Notes: a model not told the origin generated them from the letters alone. Positions 1-7,057 are shown, numbered from the stretch's first letter. The stretch: 10,019 nt of DNA from Sporichthyaceae bacterium (GCA_013698395.1 JACCUZ010000133.1:1-10019), one strand, 5' to 3'. Program-made: numbers and translations.

Positions 1-266
1 ACGGTGGCCACCGCAGCGGCGAGGGTCACGGCCAGCCCGGCGGCCACCAACGGTCCCTCGGAGCGCGAAGCGCCAAGGACGACCACGGCCACCCCGAGGA
101 GGGTCATCACTCCTGCCAGGACGCTGCGCGCCCGAGGGCGCAGCAGCAGGGCGGCGCCGCAGCCGGCCAGCACCGCCAGCCCCACGGCCGGTTGCAGCGC
201 CAGCAGCACTCCACCGGCGGCCACCAATGTCACGAGCACACCGGTGACCTCGCGGCGCACGGTCAC
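1..266 (-). CDS. Trp-operon-associated membrane protein, partial (C-terminal end outside the window)
   Basis: The reading frame is open from a GTG at 266 to the left edge and gives 88 residues. It is almost entirely hydrophobic (Leu, Val, Ala, Gly), with short Arg-rich turns near the start (VRRE) and in the middle (LLRPRARS), so it is an integral membrane protein with at least two or three helices here. The segment 'LQPAVGLAVLAGCGAALLLRPRARSVLAGVMTLLG' in outline (Pro-x-x-x-Leu, a Gly/Ala helix, an Arg-rich turn, then a second helix) resembles the actinobacterial family TIGR02234/PF09534, usually found directly after trpE. The GTG overlaps the trpE stop as GTGA, implying translational coupling. 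No molecular function is established for the family. The first helix seems shorter than usual, with no recognisable Trp after it; no better start exists upstream in frame. The family call rests on position plus a partial match. Confidence 0.68.
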   Translation of the reverse strand, partial: MTVRREVTGVLVTLVAAGGVLLALQPAVGLAVLAGCGAALLLRPRARSVLAGVMTLLGVAVVVLGASRSEGPLVAAGLAVTLAAAVAT

Positions 267-1777
267 GTAGCGGGCCGCAGGGTGCTCGCGGCCGCCACGG
301 CCCGCAGCACAGCCATCGCCTTGTTGCGGCACTCCTCGTCCTCAGCCGCCGGCTCCGAGTCGGCGACGATGCCGGCGCCGGCCTGCACGTAAGCGACACC
401 TCCACGCAGGTAGGCGGTACGGATGGCGATCGCCGTGTCCGCATCGCCGGCGAAGTCGAGGTAGCCGACACAGCCGCCGTAGACCCCTCGCCGCGTCGGC
501 TCGAGCTCCTCGATGAGCTCCATGGCCCGTGGCTTCGGGGCACCCGAGAGTGTCCCGGCGGGGAAGCAGGCGGCCAGCACGTCGTACGCCGTGCGCCCTG
601 CGGCCACCTGTCCCACCACGGTGCTGACGATGTGCATCACGTGGCTGTAGCGCTCCACCGACATGAAGTCGACGACCTCGACGCTGCCCGGCTCGCAGAC
701 CCTGCCCAGGTCGTTGCGACCCAGGTCGACGAGCATGATGTGCTCCGCCCGCTCCTTGGGGTCGGCGAGCAGCTCCGCGGCGAGGGCGGCGTCCTCCTCC
801 GGTGTCTGGCCGCGCCAGCGGGTGCCCGCGATCGGGTGCATCATGGCGCGACCGTCGGACACTTTGACCAGCGCCTCCGGGCTGGAGCCGACGACGTCGA
901 AGCCCTCGAAGCGCAAGAGGTACATGTAGGGGCTGGGGTTGGTCGCGCGCAGCATGCGGTAGACGTCGAGCGGGTCGGCGTCGGTGGCCATCGAGAACCG
1001 CTGGCTGACCACGACCTGGAAGGCCTCGCCCGCCCGGATCTGCTCCTTTGCCCGCTCGACCGCCGCTCGGTAGTCGGCACCGGTCGTCCCACGGTCGTAC
1101 GCGGGCGCCTGCGCTGGCCTGCTGTCGAAGGCGACGACCGTCGCGGCGGCAGTCGCGGCGAGGTCGGCAGTCATTGTGTCCAGCCGCCGGACCGCGTCGT
1201 CGTGCGCCCAGTCGACCCGCTCGTCGGTGTCGTCGTAGTTGATGGCGTTGGCGATGAGCAGCACGGAGCCGTCGGCGTGGTCGAGGACGGCCAGGTCCGT
1301 CGCCAGCATCATCGCCAGGTCGGGGACGTGCAGGTCGTCGACGGTGTCCGTCGGCAGGCGTTCCAGCCGGCGTACGGCGTCGTAGGCGACCAGGCCCACC
1401 AGCCCGCCGGTCAGCGGGGGGAGATCCGGAAGCCGCTGCGTCCGAAGCGTCTCCACCGTCTCGCGCAGAGCCTGCAGCGGGTCACCGCCGTCCGGGACGC
1501 CGACTGGGGGCTCGCCGAGCCAGAGGGCTTCGCCGTCGCGCTCGGTGAGGGTGGCGCGGGAACGCACGCCGACGAAGGAGTACCGCGACCAGACCCCGCC
1601 GTGCTCCGCGGACTCGAGCAGGAAGGTGCCGGTGCGGTCCCCGGCCAGCTTGCGGTAGAGCCCGACAGGCGTCTCGCCGTCTGCGAGCAGGCGACGGGTG
1701 ACCGGGATGACCCGGCGGTCCTTGGCGAGAGTGCGAAAGGTCTCGAGGTCCGGTGTCGCGGTCGACATGCCGGTCAT
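263..1777 (-). CDS. trpE: Anthranilate synthase component I
   Basis: This 504-residue enzyme, the usual length for TrpE, converts chorismate and glutamine-derived ammonia to anthranilate, the first committed step of tryptophan synthesis, in the cytoplasm with the TrpG amidotransferase (not in this window). The N-terminal domain carries LLES at residues 53-56, the region that binds tryptophan for feedback inhibition in characterised TrpE proteins. The C-terminal chorismate-binding domain shows PSPYMY (281-286), PIAGTRWRG (315-323), LVDLGRNDLGRV (349-360), TLSGAPKPRAMELI (409-422) and YVQAGAGIVADSEP (463-476). These favour TrpE over PabB or salicylate synthases. The ATG at 1777 overlaps the hisI stop as ATGA; an in-frame ATG at 1768 is an alternative start. 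The end overlaps the next membrane-protein gene by GTGA. No leader peptide or attenuator is possible directly upstream, so regulation must act on the larger his-trp transcript or on the enzyme itself (inference). Confidence 0.97.
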   Translation of the reverse strand: MTGMSTATPDLETFRTLAKDRRVIPVTRRLLADGETPVGLYRKLAGDRTGTFLLESAEHGGVWSRYSFVGVRSRATLTERDGEALWLGEPPVGVPDGGDPLQALRETVETLRTQRLPDLPPLTGGLVGLVAYDAVRRLERLPTDTVDDLHVPDLAMMLATDLAVLDHADGSVLLIANAINYDDTDERVDWAHDDAVRRLDTMTADLAATAAATVVAFDSRPAQAPAYDRGTTGADYRAAVERAKEQIRAGEAFQVVVSQRFSMATDADPLDVYRMLRATNPSPYMYLLRFEGFDVVGSSPEALVKVSDGRAMMHPIAGTRWRGQTPEEDAALAAELLADPKERAEHIMLVDLGRNDLGRVCEPGSVEVVDFMSVERYSHVMHIVSTVVGQVAAGRTAYDVLAACFPAGTLSGAPKPRAMELIEELEPTRRGVYGGCVGYLDFAGDADTAIAIRTAYLRGGVAYVQAGAGIVADSEPAAEDEECRNKAMAVLRAVAAASTLRPAT

Positions 1778-2145
1778 CGTGCCGGCGCCACGGTGAGCGA
1801 GCCGTCGTCGAAGCAGGAGCGGGACCCGGTGTGGCAGGCCGGGCCGACCTGGTCGACGGTGACAAGCAAGGCGTCGCCGTCGCAGTCCAGGCGGACGTCA
1901 CGGACGTGCTGCACGTGGCCGGACGTGTCGCCCTTGCGCCAGTACTCCTGCCGGCTGCGGCTCCAGAACGTCGTACGTCCCGAGGTGAGCGTGCGATGCA
2001 GCGCCTCGTCGTCCATCCAGCCCACCATCAGCACCTCGAGGGTCGTGTGCTGCTGGACGACCACGGCCACCAGACCGGCGGCGTCCCGCGTGAGCCGGTC
2101 GGCGACGGCTGGGTCAAGGTTGCTGGGTCTGGCGGCGCCGGGCAT
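1774..2145 (-). CDS. hisI: Phosphoribosyl-AMP cyclohydrolase
   Basis: This 123-residue cytoplasmic enzyme opens the adenine ring of phosphoribosyl-AMP, the third step of histidine synthesis. The family core is complete: FWSRSRQEYWRKGDTSGH (60-77), DCDGD (87-91) and GPACHTGSRSCF (101-112). By family knowledge Asp87, Asp89 and Asp91 bind Mg and Cys88, Cys104 and Cys111 bind Zn. It is the single-domain form, without the fused pyrophosphohydrolase (HisE) domain of enterobacterial HisIE; the length agrees. The ATG at 2145 lies 18 bases after the ABC exporter stop, and its stop overlaps the trpE start (ATGA), so it sits mid-operon. The Shine-Dalgarno sequence is weak (GGCCGG directly before the ATG). 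HisF, which acts later in the same pathway, is at the other end of the window on the same strand, so the ABC genes and intervening genes lie within a his cluster. Confidence 0.96.
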   Translation of the reverse strand: MPGAARPSNLDPAVADRLTRDAAGLVAVVVQQHTTLEVLMVGWMDDEALHRTLTSGRTTFWSRSRQEYWRKGDTSGHVQHVRDVRLDCDGDALLVTVDQVGPACHTGSRSCFDDGSLTVAPAR

Positions 2146-2163
2146 CCGGCCATTGTTGCTGAC

Positions 2164-3948
2164 TCAGGTGCGCTGCTGCGCGGCCCAGGACGCGTGCAGC
2201 CGGGAGTACACGCCGCCGAGCGCGACCAGGTCCGCGTGCCGGCCCCGTTCCACGACGCGGCCGGCGTCGAAGACGATGACGTCGTCGGCGGCCTCGGCGG
2301 TGGAGAGCCGGTGGGCGATGGTCAGCGCGGTGCGGCCGCGGGTGAGCCCCTCCAGGGCGCGGGCGATGCGGACCTCGGTGCCGGGGTCGACCGCGCTGGT
2401 CGCCTCGTCCAGCACCAGCAGGTCGGGGTCGGCCAGGTAGGCCCTGGCCAGGGCGACCAGCTGTCGCTCTCCTGCCGAGAGCTGCTCGCCCCGCTGGCCC
2501 ACGTCGGTGGCCAGGCCGTGCGGCAGGTTGCCCAGCCAGTCCAGCAGCCCCAGCTCGGTGAGGGCGAGCTCGATGTCGGCGTTGGAGGCAGCGGGCCGGC
2601 CCAGGCGTACGTTCTCGGCGATGCTTCCCTCGAAGAGGAAGCCGTCCTGAGGCACCATCACGATCCGCGACCTCAGGGACGCGAAGGACAGCTCCCGCAG
2701 GTCCACCCCGTCGACGAGGACCCGGCCCCGAACCGGGTCCATCAACCGGGTCAGCAGCTTGGCGAAGGTGGTCTTGCCCGACCCGGTCTCTCCCACGATG
2801 GCGATCCGCACGCGCGGAGCCAGCGCCAGGTCCACGTCCTCCAGGACGGTCGGGCCGCCGGGGTAGGCGAAGGACACGTGCTCGAAACGTACGTCGATCG
2901 GCCCGCGGGGCAGCTCACGCCCGGCCTGCCCTGGGTCGGCGACGTCGGCCGGGGTGTCGAGGACGCGGAGGACCCGCCGCCAACCGGCGATGGCGTTCTG
3001 CGCCTCGTTGAGCACCTCGGTGCCGATCTGCACCGGACCGACGAACAGCGTCACCAGGAACAGGAACGCCAGCAGCTCGCCGAGGGTCAGCTGGCCGTCC
3101 ACCCCGAGCAGCACGCCGACCATCACGACCGCGGCGTTCGCGATCCCGGCGACGATCTCGCCGGAGGAGAAGGTCAGCGCGACCAGGGCCTGGGCCTTGG
3201 TCGCCGCCGACCGGTGGGTCTCGATCGCGCGGTCGATCCGGCGACCTGTGCGCTCCTCGATGCCGTAGGCCCGGACGGTGGACGCGCCGACGACCGACTC
3301 TGACACGGCACCGAGCAGGTCCCCGACCCGCTCGCGCACGACGCCGTAAGCACGCGAGACCCGCTTCTGCAGCGTCTGCATGAGCACGAGCAGCGGCAGG
3401 AAGCACACCCAGACGAGCAGGGTGAGCTGCCATGAGTAGATGGCCATGAGGACGGTTGCCACGACGAGCTGGCCCACGCTCACCACCATGAGCAGACCGC
3501 CCCACTGCATGAAGGTCGAGATGGTGTCGACGTCGCTGGTCACCCGCGACACGAGCGACCCGCGGCGCTCGGCGTTCTGCGTGAGGACGGACAGGTCGTG
3601 CACGTGGCGGAACGCGCGGAGGCGAAGCGTCGCCAGGCCGTTCTCGGTGGTGCGGAAGAGCCGCACGTTGAGCAGGTACGCCGCGACCGCTGTGACCACG
3701 ACAGCCGCTGCCGCCAGCAGGACCGCGGCGCGCACCCTGCCGACGTCCACGCCGCCGGGCCCCATCAGCCCTTCGTCGACGGTCTGCTGCACGGCCACCG
3801 GCACCAGCACCCGGCCCGCGGTGGCGACCAGGGCGAGCAGCACCGTGACGGGCAGACCGGCCCGGAACTCCGGGGAAAGGGCCACTCCGCGGCGCAGGGT
3901 CGCCCACGCGCCCTGCTCGTCGTGACGCGAGTCGCTGATCGTGGCCAT
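2164..3948 (-). CDS. ABC exporter half-transporter (TMD-NBD) with intact Walker B Glu and switch His
   Basis: This 594-residue protein is a type IV-fold (B-family) half-transporter in the inner membrane: about 320 residues of six-helix membrane domain, then an ATP-binding domain. Visible motifs are Walker A GETGSGKTT (386-394, Lys392), Q-loop VPQDGFLFEGS, signature LSAGERQ (490-496), Walker B LLVLDEATSAVD (Glu515) and switch TIAHRLST (His546). Catalytic residues are canonical, but the signature deviates from LSGGQ. It appears to be the partner of the second half-transporter at 7058-8902, whose defects are complementary. I chose ATG 3948 (MATISDS), which begins the family's N-terminus; an in-frame ATG much further upstream (4167) would lie inside the divergent ATPase gene. 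The stop is 18 bases before hisI. No clear -10 or Shine-Dalgarno is visible before 3948, as expected if the gene once followed its partner in an operon (inference). Substrate unknown; such pairs are often annotated as multidrug exporters. Confidence 0.93.
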   Translation of the reverse strand: MATISDSRHDEQGAWATLRRGVALSPEFRAGLPVTVLLALVATAGRVLVPVAVQQTVDEGLMGPGGVDVGRVRAAVLLAAAAVVVTAVAAYLLNVRLFRTTENGLATLRLRAFRHVHDLSVLTQNAERRGSLVSRVTSDVDTISTFMQWGGLLMVVSVGQLVVATVLMAIYSWQLTLLVWVCFLPLLVLMQTLQKRVSRAYGVVRERVGDLLGAVSESVVGASTVRAYGIEERTGRRIDRAIETHRSAATKAQALVALTFSSGEIVAGIANAAVVMVGVLLGVDGQLTLGELLAFLFLVTLFVGPVQIGTEVLNEAQNAIAGWRRVLRVLDTPADVADPGQAGRELPRGPIDVRFEHVSFAYPGGPTVLEDVDLALAPRVRIAIVGETGSGKTTFAKLLTRLMDPVRGRVLVDGVDLRELSFASLRSRIVMVPQDGFLFEGSIAENVRLGRPAASNADIELALTELGLLDWLGNLPHGLATDVGQRGEQLSAGERQLVALARAYLADPDLLVLDEATSAVDPGTEVRIARALEGLTRGRTALTIAHRLSTAEAADDVIVFDAGRVVERGRHADLVALGGVYSRLHASWAAQQRT

Positions 3949-3993
3949 CGAGACCCATGCTGCCTTATGGGCGAATGCTGACGATTCGGTCGC

Positions 3994-3999
3994 TAGCCT
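3994..3999 (+). promoter_or_regulatory. Predicted -10 element (TAGCCT) of a leaderless promoter for the ParA-like gene
   Basis: TAGCCT fits the actinobacterial -10 consensus TANNNT and ends exactly six bases before the ATG at 4006. That would place transcription start on the A of the start codon, giving a leaderless mRNA. No Shine-Dalgarno is visible before this ATG, which agrees. No convincing -35 is seen. The call is based on spacing and consensus only. Confidence 0.5.
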
Positions 4000-4005
4000 G
4001 GTGCC

Positions 4006-5367
4006 ATGGCTCGACATGGGGATTCCGCCGAACGTCGGAAAGGCCTGTCCACCGACGCCGACTACCCGGCGGACGAGTGGCAGCCTGACGTGGAGCCGTC
4101 CTGGCTCGGTGAGCCGTTGGGTGATCCGCTGACTCGCAGCGTGCCCAGCTTCGACCTGGGGCCGCACACCGAGTCGGTCGTGGTCGACCTCTCCGACACC
4201 GAACCCATCCAGACCGGCGGGGCGGCGTACCCGTCTCCGGTCTCGGAGAGCCTCGAACCGACGCCTGCACCTGCCCCCGAACCTCCGCCGTCCCCCTCAC
4301 CGACACCCTCGCCGACTCCCGCACCGTCGCCGGCCACCTCGTCCGCACCGACGCCGGCGACCTCGTCCGCACCGTCGCCCTCGCGCGCGCGGCATGCGGC
4401 GCCGCACTTCGAGGTTCCCCCTTCACCGGGCGCGGAGCACGGCGCCGAGACCTTGACCGCTGCGACGGTGCTGCGATCGCGCCGTGCACGTCCGCAGTCG
4501 GGCTGGCGCAAGCGGGTGCTCACTATGACCGCGGGCCGGGTCAACTTCGGGCTGTCGCCGGCCGACCGCTACCGCGCCGACCTGCTCGCGCGGGCGAGGA
4601 CCCCCGTGCGCGGCACCCACCGGGTTGCCGTGATCAGCCTCAAGGGTGGAGTCGGCAAGACCACGACGACAGCCGCGCTCGGGTCGATGTTCGCCAACCT
4701 GCGCGGGGACCGGGTGATCGCGGTCGATGCGAACCCTGACCGGGGCACGCTCGCCGAGCGGGTGCCGCGGGAGTCCGGTGCGACCATCCGCCATCTCCTG
4801 CAGTCGCGGGACCAGGTGAAGCGCTACGGCGACGTACGTCTGTTCACCTCCCAGTCGCCCACGCGGCTGGAGGTGCTCGCCTCCGACTCCGACCCCAGCG
4901 CGTCGTCGGCGCTGAGCGAGCAGGACTACGTCGACACGATCGACACTCTCGAACGCTTCTACAACCTGGTGCTCACCGACTGCGGCACCGGACTGCTTCA
5001 CGACGCGATGCGCGGTGTTCTCGGGCTGGCCAGCAGCCTGATCGTGGTCAGCTCGGCGTCATTGGACGGCGCACGCAGCGCCAGCGCAACCCTGGACTGG
5101 CTCGAGGCGCATGGGCTCGACGACCTCGCCCGCGCCGCGGTCGTCGTCATCTCGTCGGTGCGGCCGGGCGGCGGGATCGTCGACGTGTTGCAGCTGGAGG
5201 ACCACTTCGCCTCGCGCTGCCGGGCCGTCGTCACGATCCCGTACGACCCGCACCTGGAGGCCGGCGGCGTGCTCGACCTCGACGAGCTCGACGAGGAAAC
5301 CGTCGAGGCCTACCGCGAGCTGGCGGCTGCCGTCGGCGAGGGCTTCGCAGCGCCTGCGACTCGCTGA
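4006..5367 (+). CDS. MinD/ParA-family ATPase with Pro-rich N-terminal half (EspI-like)
   Basis: This 453-residue cytoplasmic protein has two parts. Residues 1 to about 160 are acidic then Pro/Ser/Thr/Ala-rich and look disordered; they include a duplicated ATSSAP segment. After the linker PQSGWRKRVLTMTAG comes a MinD/ParA ATPase domain: deviant Walker A KGGVGKTTTT with Lys213 and Lys218, Walker A' VDANPDRGTL with Asp241, and Walker B TDCGTG with Asp325. The layout, the WRKRV...G...N linker, VRGTHRVAVISLKGGVGK and DANPDRGTL match the ATPases encoded in type VII (ESX) loci, such as EspI; in mycobacteria EspI has been linked to ATP-dependent control of ESX-1 secretion. No ESX component or ParB/parS is visible here, so it appears to be an orphan; a role in positioning or regulating a surface or secretion machine is inference. 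It is divergent from the ABC exporter and convergent with the PKD-like gene (12-base gap). Confidence 0.88.
   Translation: MARHGDSAERRKGLSTDADYPADEWQPDVEPSWLGEPLGDPLTRSVPSFDLGPHTESVVVDLSDTEPIQTGGAAYPSPVSESLEPTPAPAPEPPPSPSPTPSPTPAPSPATSSAPTPATSSAPSPSRARHAAPHFEVPPSPGAEHGAETLTAATVLRSRRARPQSGWRKRVLTMTAGRVNFGLSPADRYRADLLARARTPVRGTHRVAVISLKGGVGKTTTTAALGSMFANLRGDRVIAVDANPDRGTLAERVPRESGATIRHLLQSRDQVKRYGDVRLFTSQSPTRLEVLASDSDPSASSALSEQDYVDTIDTLERFYNLVLTDCGTGLLHDAMRGVLGLASSLIVVSSASLDGARSASATLDWLEAHGLDDLARAAVVVISSVRPGGGIVDVLQLEDHFASRCRAVVTIPYDPHLEAGGVLDLDELDEETVEAYRELAAAVGEGFAAPATR
4328..4375 (+). repeat. Two tandem 24-base units in the ATPase linker
   Basis: Two 24-base copies lie head to tail (4328-4351 and 4352-4375), differing at two positions, and the seven bases before the first match the end of the unit. 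They encode the repeated peptide ATSSAP(T/S)P in the Pro-rich linker. In-frame units let the linker length change by replication slippage without breaking the gene. Confidence 0.85.
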
Positions 5368-5379
5368 CGACGCTTCCGC

Positions 5380-6273
5380 TCAGCCGCCGACGAGGACGGC
5401 ACCCGCCTGACGCACCGGGACCTCGATCGGACCCACGGTCTTGCTGATCTCCGGACCGGGCACTGCGAACGGTCCGTCGCCGTCAATCGTGAACGACGCC
5501 TTCCAGTACGTCGTCAGCATGACGTCCCGCTCCCCCGCACGCATGTAGGTGTAGGACACCGACTGGTCGGGATAGGCACCACCCGGGTCGGTGAACTGCT
5601 GCGTCACCCCGTTGTCGAACGTCCACTCCCAGCGAGCCGTCGCCGTCACCACCACCTGGAACCCGAGGACATCGAAGGACTCGGTGCGGATGCTGCCCGG
5701 CTCGCCGGCGGCGAAGAGAGTGGGCAGGTTGACCAGCCCGCCCTCGGGCGGTTGGAACGACGGGGACGCGTCGGGCAGATAGTTCACGACGCGCTCCCGA
5801 ACGATCTCACCGATGTCGGCCACCGAGGCCGGCCGCTCGGTCGGGCCGAGACAGACCGTGTCGATCAGCTGCCATGGTCCGGGTGGGATGCGCATGTACA
5901 CCCGGTACCGGATCTCGTCCGGGCCGGCGCATGAGGTGGTGGCTGCTTGGCAGCCCGCTGTCTGGGTCGCTTCGTTCTGCTGGCACGCGGGGATGATGGT
6001 CCACTCGCACTCGGGACAGTTCGCGGCCTGCTTGGCCGCCTGTGCCAGTGCGCTGTTCGCGTCAAGTCGCGGAAACTGCACCCCCGTCGTCACCACCGCG
6101 CCGTTGCCCTGATCCGCCTTCGTATGGGGTGCAGCTCCGCTCTCTTCACAGACAGAGCACGGAGACAGGTGCTCAGTTGCCGACGCCAAAGAGAGCGGAG
6201 TCCACGCCCCGAAAACAAGGCCCACGAAGAGGAACAGCCCTACTCCAAATTCAAGGCGTTTCCGACTATCCAT
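5380..6273 (-). CDS. Secreted Cys-rich protein with a PKD-like domain
   Basis: This 297-residue protein starts with a Sec signal peptide: basic MDSRKR, a hydrophobic stretch to about residue 24, and a likely cleavage after Ala30 or Ala32 (SLASA|TE). The mature N-terminal half has eight cysteines, at 39, 42, 86, 89, 97, 108, 115 and 141, including two CxxC pairs (CSVC, CPEC), suggesting disulfides or a metal site. The second half contains WEWTFDNG (about 207-214), a PGGAYPDQ segment, SYTYMRAGERDVMLTTYW and FTIDGDG, the pattern of a PKD-like beta-sandwich domain (W-x-W-x-F-x-(D/N)-G, then an aromatic-rich AG turn). Similar actinobacterial surface proteins occur but I know of no defined function. 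The ATG at 6273 has a strong Shine-Dalgarno (GAGGGGG) and overlaps the lipoprotein gene by 34 bases, so the two are co-expressed. Binding or envelope anchoring is inference only. Confidence 0.8.
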   Translation of the reverse strand: MDSRKRLEFGVGLFLFVGLVFGAWTPLSLASATEHLSPCSVCEESGAAPHTKADQGNGAVVTTGVQFPRLDANSALAQAAKQAANCPECEWTIIPACQQNEATQTAGCQAATTSCAGPDEIRYRVYMRIPPGPWQLIDTVCLGPTERPASVADIGEIVRERVVNYLPDASPSFQPPEGGLVNLPTLFAAGEPGSIRTESFDVLGFQVVVTATARWEWTFDNGVTQQFTDPGGAYPDQSVSYTYMRAGERDVMLTTYWKASFTIDGDGPFAVPGPEISKTVGPIEVPVRQAGAVLVGG

Positions 6274-6797
6274 TGCTCCCCCTCTCGAAAAAGCGAGAAG
6301 TCTGTATGCAATCGCCCGCCCGGGGAGTCCTCGACGATAGATCCGTCTCCGCCAATTACTCTGTAAGGCGGAACTACGGCGATCACTTCGGCGAGGCCCG
6401 TCTCCCCCTCGATGTCATGAACCCTTATCTTCTTGACGTCATATCTCGTGCCGTTGTAACGGCCTCCTTCAAGCGCGATTCGCTCAACGCTTCGTGTGAT
6501 CTTCCGGCATGGACAGCCATCGGTACTCAGAGACCTCAGCTCCCGAACATCGCCAGTCCTGAACATTTCGTTCGCCGCTTCGAAGTAGGCCACCATCGCG
6601 GCTCGGATCTCTTCCTCTGGGGTCGTTGGCTTCGGCGAGGAGGAGGGAGCGGACGAGGCTGACGAGGTGGTCGGCGAGGCAGTGTCGGACGGCAGCGTCC
6701 CAGGAGGGGTCGGTTCGTCGGAGCAGCTCGTGACGACCGTGAGCAGGCAGCAGGCCAGCAGACAGGACCGGAACAACGCTCCCGTCGAGCCGAGCAT
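6240..6797 (-). CDS. Putative lipoprotein with an NTF2-like C-terminal domain
   Basis: This 185-residue protein has a lipoprotein signal peptide: a short N-region with Arg10, a hydrophobic stretch and the lipobox V-T-S-C, so Cys25 would be lipidated and the protein held on the outer face of the membrane. Residues 26-60 are a Ser/Thr/Pro linker. From residue 61 the globular domain begins with EEEIRAAMVAYFEAANEMFRTGD and a CPC motif at 95-97, then alternating strands ending FSLFREGEQWIVGNALNLE. A helix with Y-F-E-A-N, a 'GD' turn and a final strand reading WIV is typical of NTF2/SnoaL-like folds; this assignment is tentative. A resemblance to actinobacterial DUF6318-type lipoproteins (Cys-x-Cys after the helix) is possible but unverified. 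Base content is unlike its neighbours: 30/60 G+C at 6421-6480 and 35/60 at 6301-6360. ATG 6797 is chosen because it gives an ideal signal peptide. Confidence 0.78.
   Translation of the reverse strand: MLGSTGALFRSCLLACCLLTVVTSCSDEPTPPGTLPSDTASPTTSSASSAPSSSPKPTTPEEEIRAAMVAYFEAANEMFRTGDVRELRSLSTDGCPCRKITRSVERIALEGGRYNGTRYDVKKIRVHDIEGETGLAEVIAVVPPYRVIGGDGSIVEDSPGGRLHTDFSLFREGEQWIVGNALNLE
6276..6286 (-). promoter_or_regulatory. Strong ribosome binding site for the PKD-like gene
   Basis: Read on the minus strand this is GAGAGGGGGAG, ending two bases before the ATG at 6273, with the AGGGG core five bases from it. It is the clearest Shine-Dalgarno in the window and fixes the start of the downstream gene inside the 3' end of the lipoprotein gene. 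Confidence 0.7.
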
Positions 6798-7057
6798 GAC
6801 ACCGGACCCTATCCAGACGCGGCGCTCCGCTGCGGGCGAGAATCCACAGGTCTGGTCCAGCCTGAGAAACCGGCTGTGACGCACGTGACTGCTGCTTCCA
6901 ACGTGCCGGCCGTTACCGCTCCACAGCACGACTCGTGTACCCAAGTCACGGCAGAGGCGGGTTCGCCGCCGACGTCGCGCTGGGGCGCAGCCGTTCTGCC
7001 GTGGGTTGGGCTCGGACAACCACCTCCGCTGGAGGGGCTGCACACCCCCGCTGTGGC
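6798..7057. other. Gene-free stretch between the second ABC gene and the lipoprotein gene
   Basis: These 260 bases lie between the stop of the ABC gene and the start of the lipoprotein gene, both on the minus strand. I see no convincing coding sequence; an open frame on the minus strand has no recognisable motif. The left end carries a likely -10 for the lipoprotein gene, and the right end a short hairpin repeated just inside the ABC gene. A CACGTG core lies near 6883-6888 within an imperfect dyad, which could be an operator but is weak. No T-tract terminator is visible. Confidence 0.6.
6806..6811 (-). promoter_or_regulatory. Possible -10 element (TAGGGT) for the lipoprotein/PKD-like pair
   Basis: On the minus strand TAGGGT fits TANNNT and lies eight bases before the ATG at 6797, so a transcript would have almost no leader. 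The surrounding DNA shows no good -35. It would give the pair its own promoter, separate from the ABC gene upstream. Weak evidence. Confidence 0.35.

Noticed and set aside
632..2440. A 602-codon plus-strand open frame across trpE, hisI and the ABC gene end
   Set aside because: It is antisense to three genes with clear family motifs, has no domain I recognise, and long antisense frames are expected at this G+C.
1753..3303. A 516-codon plus-strand open frame antisense to the first ABC gene
   Set aside because: Composition is Gly/Gln/Asp/Val-rich without motifs, and it mirrors the codon bias of the true minus-strand gene.
3949..4167. N-terminal extension of the first ABC gene to an ATG at 4167
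   Set aside because: It would overlap the start of the divergent ATPase gene, and the added residues are not exporter-like.
5368..5379. Terminator between the convergent ParA-like and PKD-like genes
   Set aside because: The gap is 12 bases and no stable hairpin with a T-tract is visible around it.
6876..6889. Imperfect dyad with a CACGTG core as an operator
   Set aside because: Only 10 of 14 positions are symmetric, and it lies about 70 bases upstream of the predicted -10.
6809..7045. A 78-codon minus-strand frame in the gap after the second ABC gene
   Set aside because: No Shine-Dalgarno, no motif, and Cys/Trp-rich low-likelihood composition; I treat the region as non-coding.
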